Shown one piece after another: positions 57,296 through 64,000 of a stretch of DNA of 64,000 nucleotides. The position numbers and the translations under genes were made by a program. The first letter of the stretch is position 1. Every line of letters starts with the position of its first letter. Source of the stretch: Oleiharenicola sp. (lineage in GTDB: Bacteria; Verrucomicrobiota; Verrucomicrobiia; Opitutales; Opitutaceae); contig JANYDW010000048.1 of assembly GCA_025363455.1 (NCBI GenBank), positions 56,962 to 120,961 on the forward strand, written 5' to 3'. The notes beneath the pieces are model-generated. The model ran no database searches and was not told the DNA's origin. It was given only the letters and a program-made list of their open reading frames with translations.

Positions 57296-57946
57296 TCAGC
57301 CCAGGCAGCGGGGTTTGAGGAGCTTGATCCGCCCGCGGTGCGTCTGGATCAATCCCGCCCGGACGAGTTCCCGCAGCTTGCGCGACACAACTTCCCGGGC
57401 CGTGCCCAGCGCGAACGCCATCTGCTGGTGCGTGGTCTCGACTTCACCGCGTTCATCGGCGCAGCGCAGGAGGTGTCCCTTTACGCGCTCCCCGACCGAC
57501 TGCAGGCTCAATTCCTCCAGCGCCGTCATCAGGGTGGAGATGCGCCCCGACAGCACGCTTAGGGTAAATTCCCTGACCACCCGCTCGTTCTCATAGAGAT
57601 CGTGGAATACCGGCGAGGGAATGAGGAGTATTTTCACGGTCTTCGTCTCCACCGCGACCCACGCCTGGTGCAATTTTTCCGTGAGCAGGGCGTTCATCGC
57701 CAGCGGACAGGATTCGCCGGGCTCAATGACATAGAGCGACGCCTCGTCCCCGGCGGGTGAAATCGTGTAAACCCGCAACCGGCCGGACAGGACCAGATAG
57801 AGGCCCCGGATGCGGTCCCCCTTCCGCAGCAAACAATCACCCCGGGCCGCCATCCGGATCTTCGCACTGGCGTCGACCAAGCGGCGCGACTCGGCGGACA
57901 GCCGGCTGAGGAACGGGTAAGTGGCGAGCATCTGGTTCGTAATCAT
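57296..57946 (-). CDS. Crp/Fnr-family transcriptional regulator
   Basis: The 216-residue protein has an N-terminal cyclic-nucleotide-binding fold (LRKGDRIRGLYLVLSGRLRVYTISPAGDEASLYVIEPGESC) and a C-terminal winged helix (THQQMAFALGTAREVVSRKLRELVRAGLIQTHRGRIKLL). It has no N-terminal Cys cluster, so it is not a classical FNR; the GESCPLAM variant suggests another effector. It heads a minus-strand operon with the His-rich membrane protein and the DUF3299 protein. Confidence 0.9.
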   Translation of the reverse strand: MITNQMLATYPFLSRLSAESRRLVDASAKIRMAARGDCLLRKGDRIRGLYLVLSGRLRVYTISPAGDEASLYVIEPGESCPLAMNALLTEKLHQAWVAVETKTVKILLIPSPVFHDLYENERVVREFTLSVLSGRISTLMTALEELSLQSVGERVKGHLLRCADERGEVETTHQQMAFALGTAREVVSRKLRELVRAGLIQTHRGRIKLLKPRCLG

Positions 57947-58068
57947 GCCGTGCAGTCATCCAGCCGGATTCTTGGGCCGAGGCAAACCCATCGCAAAATA
58001 TCCGCGCGGTTCCGTGACCGAAATCACCGAGCGTTCCGTCCGTCCCGGCTATGCTGCGGCCCGCGCTT

Positions 58069-58794
58069 ATGGAAATCCTCCCCGGCATCCATCATTTCAA
58101 CACCGACCCCTTCAACTGGTACGTGCTCAAGGAAGGCGGCCGCCTCACCGTCGTGGACGCGGGCTTTCCGGGTCACTATCCGGTCTGCTGTGCCGGCCTT
58201 CGTTCCCTCGGACACGACGTCAAGGATGTCGAGGCCATCATCGTCACCCATGCCCATGCGGACCACCTGGGCTTCGCGCGCCGGCTGCACGTTGAGACCA
58301 ACGCACCGGTCTTCGTGCACGAGGCTGACGTCGCAGCCGCGGGCCGACCGCTCCAGTTGCCGTGGTGGGGCCTGCTGTCCCATGCGTGGCGGCCGTTCAT
58401 GGCTTCAACCCTGACGCGAGCCACGGTCAACGGCGTGTTTTGGGCGCCCGGGGTCACCGGCGTTCGGGCCGTCAAGGATGGCGACACGCTCGATGTGCCC
58501 GGCCGGCCCCGCGTCATTCACGCTCCGGGCCACACCCCGGGACAGATCGCCCTCCACCTGCCGCAGCAACAGGTGTTGCTCAGCAGCGACGTGCTCATCA
58601 CGCAACACCTCCTGACCGGAGCCCACGGCGCGCCCCAGGTCGCCCACCGGGGGCTCAACCACGACGATGGCCAGGCCCGCCGCAGCCTGGATTGCTTGCA
58701 TGAGATCGGTCTCGTGACCCTCCTGCCCGGCCACGGGAGACCATGGCGGGGACTCATGGCGGATGCCCTGAAGCTCGCCCGCGAAACCGCCTGA
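58069..58794 (+). CDS. metallo-beta-lactamase fold hydrolase
   Basis: The 241-residue protein has the HxHxDH motif in VTHAHADHLGFA, the third His in HAPGHTPGQIALHL and the Asp in LLSSDVLI. It probably binds two zinc ions. The frame also allows ATG 58051, six codons earlier. A proline or coenzyme A-type substrate cannot be inferred. It is convergent with a DUF4336 gene, which has the same fold. Confidence 0.88.
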   Translation: MEILPGIHHFNTDPFNWYVLKEGGRLTVVDAGFPGHYPVCCAGLRSLGHDVKDVEAIIVTHAHADHLGFARRLHVETNAPVFVHEADVAAAGRPLQLPWWGLLSHAWRPFMASTLTRATVNGVFWAPGVTGVRAVKDGDTLDVPGRPRVIHAPGHTPGQIALHLPQQQVLLSSDVLITQHLLTGAHGAPQVAHRGLNHDDGQARRSLDCLHEIGLVTLLPGHGRPWRGLMADALKLARETA

Positions 58795-58811
58795 GCGCTT
58801 TCCCACGATAC

Positions 58812-59489
58812 TTACCGCAGAAACGCGAAGGCCTCGCGGAAGACCGCCTTCCCGCCGGTCTCCAGGTTGTGGCCGTGGCCGACAATGACGCGGTCGAAGT
58901 CCCAGCGCAGGATGCGGTCGAGTGAGGCGCGCACCGCCGCCTTGTCCCGCATGTTGAACTTGCAGAATTGGGTCGGGCCGAAGCGGCCCCAGCAGCCGTT
59001 GAATCGCATGAGCAACCCGAACCACCAGGGGCCGTCGGGGCCGAGGTTGAAGGCGAGGTCGGCGATCAGCAGGCTGCCCGAGGCCGCGTGATAGAACACC
59101 ACCTCGTTCAGGTTCGGCATGCCCTTGACGAGGTGTTGTTCCAGCGCTCCCACCCAGTCCGGATGGGGAGCGTCGGAGAGTTCAGCCCCGAAGCGGATGT
59201 CCGGCCGCTGCTTCGCCAGCCCCGGCGCCGCATGAAACATCGCCGCCGGATGCTCCCGTTGAAACTCCACCAGGCACTCGTCGTGGTAGCAATTGGGCCC
59301 GACCACATGGCGAATCTCGCCAAGCGCGGCGAGTTCGCTCCGCAAGGCCGGCGTCACGGGAATCGGCGAATGAACCCACAGGCCCCCACCCGGCAGCCGC
59401 ACCACCACCAGCTGCCGCCCGAGCGGCACCCCCATCGCCCGGTAGGGCACCGGACATATCCAGAGATCAGGATGGAGCTGCTGCAACAT
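58812..59489 (-). CDS. DUF4336 protein, metallo-beta-lactamase-like
   Basis: The 225-residue protein resembles DUF4336 family members (LWICPVPYRAMGVPLGRQLVVVRLPGGGLWVHSPIPV, HVVGPNCYHDE, DFDRVIVGHGHNLETGG). The family is structurally close to metallo-beta-lactamases but lacks the standard HxHxDH. ATG 59489 is chosen; the ORF track adds 20 residues. It ends the unit that begins with the ABC transporter genes. Confidence 0.8.
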   Translation of the reverse strand: MLQQLHPDLWICPVPYRAMGVPLGRQLVVVRLPGGGLWVHSPIPVTPALRSELAALGEIRHVVGPNCYHDECLVEFQREHPAAMFHAAPGLAKQRPDIRFGAELSDAPHPDWVGALEQHLVKGMPNLNEVVFYHAASGSLLIADLAFNLGPDGPWWFGLLMRFNGCWGRFGPTQFCKFNMRDKAAVRASLDRILRWDFDRVIVGHGHNLETGGKAVFREAFAFLR

Positions 59490-59570
59490 GGTTGGAAATA
59501 CTCCTATGCCAAACCGGACTGCAGTGGGTTGGCCCCAATCATTAATCATAAATCGTAAATCATTAATTCC

Positions 59571-60773
59571 TCACGACACCGGCGCGATCGTCTCGGCCAC
59601 GGGCACGCGGTAGGCCTTCAGCGCCGGGACCATCCCGCCCAGCACGCACAACCCGACGAACACCGCCGGACCCCACCAGAAAACCGGGTTCCACTTGAGC
59701 GGCTCCAGCACGACGCCCGTTTGTGCCTGGATTATTCCGGCCACGCCGATCGCCAGCGCGGCAAAAACCGCGAAGCCTGCGACGGAACCGAGTAGGCCGA
59801 TCGCCGCCGCCTCGCCCACGACCGCGCCGAAAATCGTCCGGCGCCGCGCCCCGAGCGCGCGCAATATGGCGATGTCGCGCGCCCGGGCGCTCATCGAGTT
59901 GTAGATGCTCACCAGTACGGAGGCCGACGCCACTGCGACGACGAGCCATGCGACCAGCGTCAGCACCTTGTCCACCCAGCTGATCTTGTTGAACAGGTCC
60001 GCCACGATCGCGCCGATGGGATACGCGAAGGTCAGCCGGCCGCCCGAGGCGTTGAGCTGGTTGTTGAGCATCAACCCGGCTGTCGGTGCGCGAAGCTGGA
60101 GGAGCACCGCGCTCAGCTCAGTCGCGGCGAGTGGGTTGTGTCCCTTCATCGTCTGCACGCCCTCGAGCGGAATCCAGATCACGCGGTCCACCGGCGTGCC
60201 CGTCGGCTCCAGTACACCCACAACCGAGTAGACCTCGTCGTGCTGCGCCTTCGGGTCAAAGGCGAGCCCGTGGTACGGCTTGAACGTCGTGCCAACCTTC
60301 CAGCCCAGTTGCTTCGCGGCATAGGCGCCGACGACGGCCTCCATCGCGCCGAGTTTGAAATTCCGCCCGTCCGACGCGAACGCGTAGTGCCGGCCGGTCA
60401 CGGGCTCGATGTCGGCGAACAGCTGCTCGACCGTGCCAACGATCCGCCAGCCCTGAAAATTGTCGCCCAACGCGATGGGGATCGCCGCCTTTACCGCCGG
60501 GTGGCGCCGGATCATCTCGAAGTCCTTCGACTCGATGTTGCCCGGTGACGCCTCGAGATGGAAAATGGCGTTGAGCACGAGCTGGAGTTTGGAACCGCGC
60601 GCGCCCAACACGGCGTCGAAGCCCGAGTTGGTCGCGGCGAACACGACCTGCGACTGGGTCTTGACGACCCACACGGTCAGCAGCAGCCCGGCGGCGAGCG
60701 CGATGCTGCCCGCCGTCACGAGCGTGGAGAGCGCGTGCTGGCGGAGGGAGCGATAGATGAGGTTAAAGATCAT
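59571..60773 (-). CDS. MacB/LolC-like ABC transporter permease (FtsX domain)
   Basis: The 400-residue protein has an N-terminal membrane helix (LVTAGSIALAAGLLLTVWVV), a periplasmic domain of about 220 residues, and a C-terminal FtsX domain with three helices (LTLVAWLVVAVASASVLVSIYNSMSARARDIAILRALGA). This is a mechanotransmission-type permease, which does not transport across the inner membrane. The ATPase is encoded upstream, with a dispersed repeat in the gap of about 175 bp. Confidence 0.9.
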   Translation of the reverse strand: MIFNLIYRSLRQHALSTLVTAGSIALAAGLLLTVWVVKTQSQVVFAATNSGFDAVLGARGSKLQLVLNAIFHLEASPGNIESKDFEMIRRHPAVKAAIPIALGDNFQGWRIVGTVEQLFADIEPVTGRHYAFASDGRNFKLGAMEAVVGAYAAKQLGWKVGTTFKPYHGLAFDPKAQHDEVYSVVGVLEPTGTPVDRVIWIPLEGVQTMKGHNPLAATELSAVLLQLRAPTAGLMLNNQLNASGGRLTFAYPIGAIVADLFNKISWVDKVLTLVAWLVVAVASASVLVSIYNSMSARARDIAILRALGARRRTIFGAVVGEAAAIGLLGSVAGFAVFAALAIGVAGIIQAQTGVVLEPLKWNPVFWWGPAVFVGLCVLGGMVPALKAYRVPVAETIAPVS

Positions 60774-60823
60774 TGTTTATCGCCACGGATAAAATCCATG
60801 AATAACCGACCCATTACCTCGAT

Positions 60824-60917
60824 CGTCATTCTGATCCCGCGGCCGCGGGAGTAGAATCCAAGCAGGCGGCGTAACCTGCGTCTCGTCCTTGGATCCTTCG
60901 CTTCGCTCAGGATGACG
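60824..60917. repeat. dispersed repeat, family B copy 6
   Basis: GTCATTCTGATCCCGCGG and the end GATCCTTCGCTTCGCTCAG flank this copy, which lies between the ABC transporter ATPase and permease genes, inside their probable transcript. Confidence 0.75.
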
Positions 60918-60949
60918 GTGGCAAAAGGTGACGCTTGGCCTCGGGTGTT

Positions 60950-61618
60950 TCATGGGACTGCACAGTTTAAGACGGCGAAGTCCTGCACCTGTTCGAACTG
61001 CCCCAGCACCCCCTCGTCGTGGCTCACGAGCAGGAGGGCGGCGCCGTTCTCGCGGCAGACTTCGCGAATGAGGGCGAGCGCCTCGCGGGCGTTGCGGGCG
61101 TCGAGGTTGCCGGTGGGCTCGTCGGCGAGGACGAGCTTCGGCCGGTTGGCCAGCGCGCGGGCGACGGCAACGCGCTGCTGCTGGCCGGTCGAGAGCTGGC
61201 GCGGAAAATGTCCGAGCTTGTCGCCAAGCCCCACGCGTCTCAACAGCGCCTCCGCGTGCGCCCGGTCCACCCCGCGGCCGAAGGCCATGCCGAACTCAAC
61301 GTTCTCCAGGACGGTGTGCCCCTGAAGCAGGTTGAAGGTCTGGAAGATGTAGCCGATCGTCTCGGCCCGCAGGCGGTCCCGGGCCGCCTCGCCCAGCGTC
61401 GCAACCTCCCGGCCGTCGAGAGTGATCGAGCCGCCGTCCGCGGCGAGAATGCCGGCAATGAGATGGAGAAAGGTCGTCTTGCCCGAGCCACTCTCGCCGC
61501 GCAGGGCCAGCTGCGCTCCCGCCACGAGCGAGAACTCCGCGACGTCCACCACCCGGTGGGTGCCTCCGCCAGGCAGGGCGAAGGCCTTCAACAAATCATG
61601 CGCAGCAAGGAGCAACAT
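60950..61618 (-). CDS. ABC transporter ATP-binding protein (MacB/LolD type)
   Basis: The 222-residue ATPase starts at ATG 61618 ([19 protein letters not shown]); the ORF track adds 139 residues read antisense to the pyrophosphatase gene. Walker A is [11 protein letters not shown], the signature is [15 protein letters not shown] and Walker B reads [16 protein letters not shown]. It pairs with the FtsX-like permease 176 bp downstream. It is divergent from the pyrophosphatase gene. Confidence 0.92.
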   Translation of the reverse strand: MLLLAAHDLLKAFALPGGGTHRVVDVAEFSLVAGAQLALRGESGSGKTTFLHLIAGILAADGGSITLDGREVATLGEAARDRLRAETIGYIFQTFNLLQGHTVLENVEFGMAFGRGVDRAHAEALLRRVGLGDKLGHFPRQLSTGQQQRVAVARALANRPKLVLADEPTGNLDARNAREALALIREVCRENGAALLLVSHDEGVLGQFEQVQDFAVLNCAVP

Positions 61619-61751
61619 TGGCGGACTAATTGGAATATACAGGCAGCCCGAGGCGGCGTCATACGTCAATGGGTTACCAACCCTACCAAGGAATTTGAAC
61701 TGGCCACCACGAAGCACCATGGCACATTCGCGACCAATTAATTCTACCCCT

Positions 61752-64000
61752 ATGCTAAAAACACACCCTTGGAAACAGGCGGTCGTTCTGGCCGCTGCAT
61801 TGGCTGCGTCCGCCGTCCCCGCCTTCGCCGGCGAAGCTGACATCAAGATCCCTGACCTCACGCACGTCCATTTCGACGGACTCGGGGGCATCACGGGCAT
61901 CACCCTGATGTATCTGGGCATATTGATCTGCGCGATCGGCGCGGTCTTCGGTCTCGTACAGTACAAGGAGACCAAGGCCCTGCAGGTGCACCAGTCGATG
62001 GCCTCCGTCTCCCACATGATCTGGGAAACCTGCAAGACCTACCTCTTCACGCAGGGCAAGTTCCTGGCCATCCTCTGGGTGCTCATCGGCGCGTGCATGG
62101 TCTACTACTTCGGGGTGCTCCAGCACAATTCCCCCGTCAACGTCGTCGTCATCCTCCTCGCCTCGGTCCTCGGCATCCTCGGCTCCTACGGCGTGGCGTG
62201 GTTCGGCATCCGCATCAACACGGTCGCCAATTCGCGCACGGCCTTTTCCGCCCTCAAGGGCAACGCGCTCAACACGCTCTTCATCCCGCTGCGCTCGGGC
62301 ATGAGCGTCGGCCTGCTGCTGGTCTGTGTTGAGCTGTTCTTCATGATCTGCATCCTCGTGTTCCTCCCGCGGGAACTCGTCGGTCCCTGCTTCATCGGCT
62401 TCGCCATCGGTGAATCCCTCGGCGCCTCTGTCCTCCGCATTTGCGGCGGCATCTTCACCAAGATCGCCGATATCGGCTCCGACCTGATGAAGATTGTCTT
62501 CAAGTTGCCCGAGGACGACCCGAAGAACCCGGGCGTCATCGCGGACTGCACCGGCGACAACGCCGGCGACTCCGTCGGCCCGACGGCCGACGGCTTCGAG
62601 ACCTATGGCGTGACTGGCGTCGCACTCATCTCCTTCCTCGCCCTCGCGCTCGTCGATAACCAGGAGCTCTGCGCCATGCTCATCGTCTGGCTCTTTACGA
62701 TGCGCGCGCTCATGATCGTCACCTCGCTCGCCTCCTACTTCATCAACGAGGTTCTCTCCAAGGCGAAGTATGGCAGCTTGAAGGATTTTGACTACGAGGC
62801 GCCGCTCACCCACCTCGTCTGGATCACCTCGGCGGTGTCCATCGGCATCACGTTCGTGGCTTCCTACTTCCTGCTCGCCCACCAAGCCGGCATCAATCCC
62901 GCCCTGTGGTGGGTGCTCTCCGTCATCATCAGCTGCGGCACGGTCGCCGGCGCGCTGATCCCGGAGTTCACCAAGGTCTTCGTCAGCACGAACAGCCGCC
63001 ACGTGAAGGAAGTCACCAACTGCTCCAAGCACGGCGGCGCCTCGCTCAACATCCTCTCCGGCCTCGTCGCCGGCAACATGTCGGCCTTCTGGATGGGCCT
63101 GGTCATCATGCTGCTGATGGCCGCCTCGTATTACTTCTCGCAGAACGACGCTCTGATCCACCTGATGCCGGCCAAGTTCGCCTTCGCCGCGCCGATCTTC
63201 GCCTTTGGTCTCGTGGCCTTCGGCTTCCTCGGCATGGGCCCGGTCACCATTGCCGTGGACAGCTACGGCCCGGTAACGGACAACGCCCAGAGCGTGTACG
63301 AACTGTCCCAGATCGAAGAGGTCCCGGCGATCAAGGAGGAGATCAAGCGCGACTTCGGCTTCGATGCCGACTTCCACACGGCCAAGGACAACCTCGAGAA
63401 GAACGACGGAGCCGGGAACACGTTCAAGGCGACCGCGAAGCCCGTGCTCATCGGCACGGCCGTGGTCGGGGCCACGACCATGATCTTCGCCATCATCGTG
63501 TCGCTCACCAATGGGCTCGATCCGGCGCTGGTCACGAAGCTTTCGATTTTGCATCCGCCGTTCCTGTTGGGCCTGGTCGCCGGCGGCGCGGTCATTTACT
63601 GGTTCACCGGAGCCAGCATCCAGGCCGTCACCACCGGTGCCTATCGCGCCGTCGAGTTCATCAAGGCCAACATTCGGCTCGACGATTCGGTGAAGAAAGC
63701 CTCCACCGAAGACTCGAAGAAGGTGGTCGGCATCTGCACCCAGTACGCTCAGCAAGGCATGTTCAACATCTTCCTGGTCGTGTTCTTCGCCACGCTCGGA
63801 TTCTCCTTCCTGGATGAATACTTCTTCATCGGGTACCTGATCTCGATCGCGCTCTTCGGCCTGTATCAGGCGATCTTCATGGCGAACGCGGGCGGAGCCT
63901 GGGACAACGCGAAGAAGATCGTCGAGACCGAATTGAAGGCGAAGGGCACGCCGCTCCACGACGCCACGGTGGTCGGCGACACCGTCGGCGATCCGTTCAA
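61752..64000 (+). CDS. hppA: membrane-bound pyrophosphatase, divergent, 3' truncated
   Basis: This integral membrane enzyme couples PPi hydrolysis to H+ or Na+ pumping. The frame begins at ATG 61752 with a signal-like segment (VVLAAALAASAVPAFAG) and is open to the window edge (about 750 residues seen). Clear family blocks are GVIADCTGDNAGDSVGPTADGFETYGVTG, DSYGPVTDNAQSVYELSQIEEV and the final GDTVGDPF. The loop that normally reads DVGADLVGKVE is DIGSDLMKIVF, one residue shorter and without the usual Glu. The GNTFKAT segment carries Lys where potassium-dependent enzymes have Ala. The ORF track misses this gene because it has no stop in the window. Confidence 0.9.
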   Translation, partial: MLKTHPWKQAVVLAAALAASAVPAFAGEADIKIPDLTHVHFDGLGGITGITLMYLGILICAIGAVFGLVQYKETKALQVHQSMASVSHMIWETCKTYLFTQGKFLAILWVLIGACMVYYFGVLQHNSPVNVVVILLASVLGILGSYGVAWFGIRINTVANSRTAFSALKGNALNTLFIPLRSGMSVGLLLVCVELFFMICILVFLPRELVGPCFIGFAIGESLGASVLRICGGIFTKIADIGSDLMKIVFKLPEDDPKNPGVIADCTGDNAGDSVGPTADGFETYGVTGVALISFLALALVDNQELCAMLIVWLFTMRALMIVTSLASYFINEVLSKAKYGSLKDFDYEAPLTHLVWITSAVSIGITFVASYFLLAHQAGINPALWWVLSVIISCGTVAGALIPEFTKVFVSTNSRHVKEVTNCSKHGGASLNILSGLVAGNMSAFWMGLVIMLLMAASYYFSQNDALIHLMPAKFAFAAPIFAFGLVAFGFLGMGPVTIAVDSYGPVTDNAQSVYELSQIEEVPAIKEEIKRDFGFDADFHTAKDNLEKNDGAGNTFKATAKPVLIGTAVVGATTMIFAIIVSLTNGLDPALVTKLSILHPPFLLGLVAGGAVIYWFTGASIQAVTTGAYRAVEFIKANIRLDDSVKKASTEDSKKVVGICTQYAQQGMFNIFLVVFFATLGFSFLDEYFFIGYLISIALFGLYQAIFMANAGGAWDNAKKIVETELKAKGTPLHDATVVGDTVGDPF

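Noticed and set aside
61755-63959. 734-residue minus-strand ORF
   Set aside because: It is antisense to the membrane pyrophosphatase gene, whose product has clear family motifs. The ORF has low-complexity, charged composition typical of GC-rich shadows.
1-64000. tRNA, rRNA or CRISPR arrays
   Set aside because: I looked through the intergenic gaps and found no cloverleaf, rRNA-like sequence or regularly spaced direct repeats. Small RNAs cannot be excluded by eye.

Overview
The window is a GC-rich bacterial chromosome segment that most resembles the phylum Verrucomicrobiota, probably Opitutae/Opitutaceae. This is inferred from gene content: long TonB-dependent receptors, a VPDGG-type (VPEP/PEP-CTERM) sorted exoprotein, a GTP-type PEP carboxykinase, homospermidine synthase, and many dispersed palindromic repeats. 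No database search was possible. I saw no tRNA, rRNA or CRISPR array.

Layout. 0-2.3 kb: end of an Mla-type lipid transport operon (permease, ATPase, MCE protein). 2.3-5.0 kb: three predicted exported proteins, one starting inside a 111-bp element with perfect terminal inverted repeats. 5.3-12.0 kb (minus strand): an OppA-like binding protein, a LytS-type histidine kinase, a LytTR response regulator and a TonB receptor. The binding protein/kinase junction contains a run of 13 G whose length decides whether the two proteins are separate or fused. 12.1-27.1 kb (minus strand): rplM-rpsI, argC-argJ, homospermidine synthase, ornithine decarboxylase-like, argB, argD, argF and argG. This arginine/polyamine block is interrupted by a visibly AT-richer island of unknown genes (20.5-23.9 kb) and by a divergent XRE regulator and an orphan prepilin. 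27.3-32.0 kb: DUF423 protein, TPR protein, CCA-adding-type nucleotidyltransferase and transaldolase. 32.0-38.0 kb: GH20-like protein, Oar-type TonB receptor, purE. 38.0-41.0 kb: an ECF sigma / putative anti-sigma / polymer-forming-RDD membrane protein operon. 41.2-47.9 kb: putA, a dicarboxylate symporter, and an ActP-like symporter with its DUF485 partner. 48.1-56 kb: HDOD protein, VPDGG-CTERM protein, pckG, cation diffusion facilitator, ACT protein, GT2 glycosyltransferase and methyltransferase. 56.0-61.6 kb: DUF3299 protein, a His-rich membrane protein, a Crp/Fnr regulator, two metallo-beta-lactamase-like proteins and a MacB-like ABC exporter pair, possibly metal related. 61.75 kb to the end: a membrane pyrophosphatase of divergent sequence, truncated by the window. 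The ORF track misses it and lists only its antisense shadow.

How the genes work together. ArgC, ArgJ, ArgB, ArgD, ArgF and ArgG cover glutamate to argininosuccinate with acetyl recycling, and the two polyamine genes draw on the same ornithine pool. PutA with the amino acid, dicarboxylate and acetate transporters and PckG suggests growth on amino and organic acids. Several families of short dispersed palindromes occupy many of the intergenic gaps, sometimes inside operons. The strongest candidate for something new is the poly-G junction at 10,347-10,359; the most likely mundane explanation is a homopolymer length error in the assembly.
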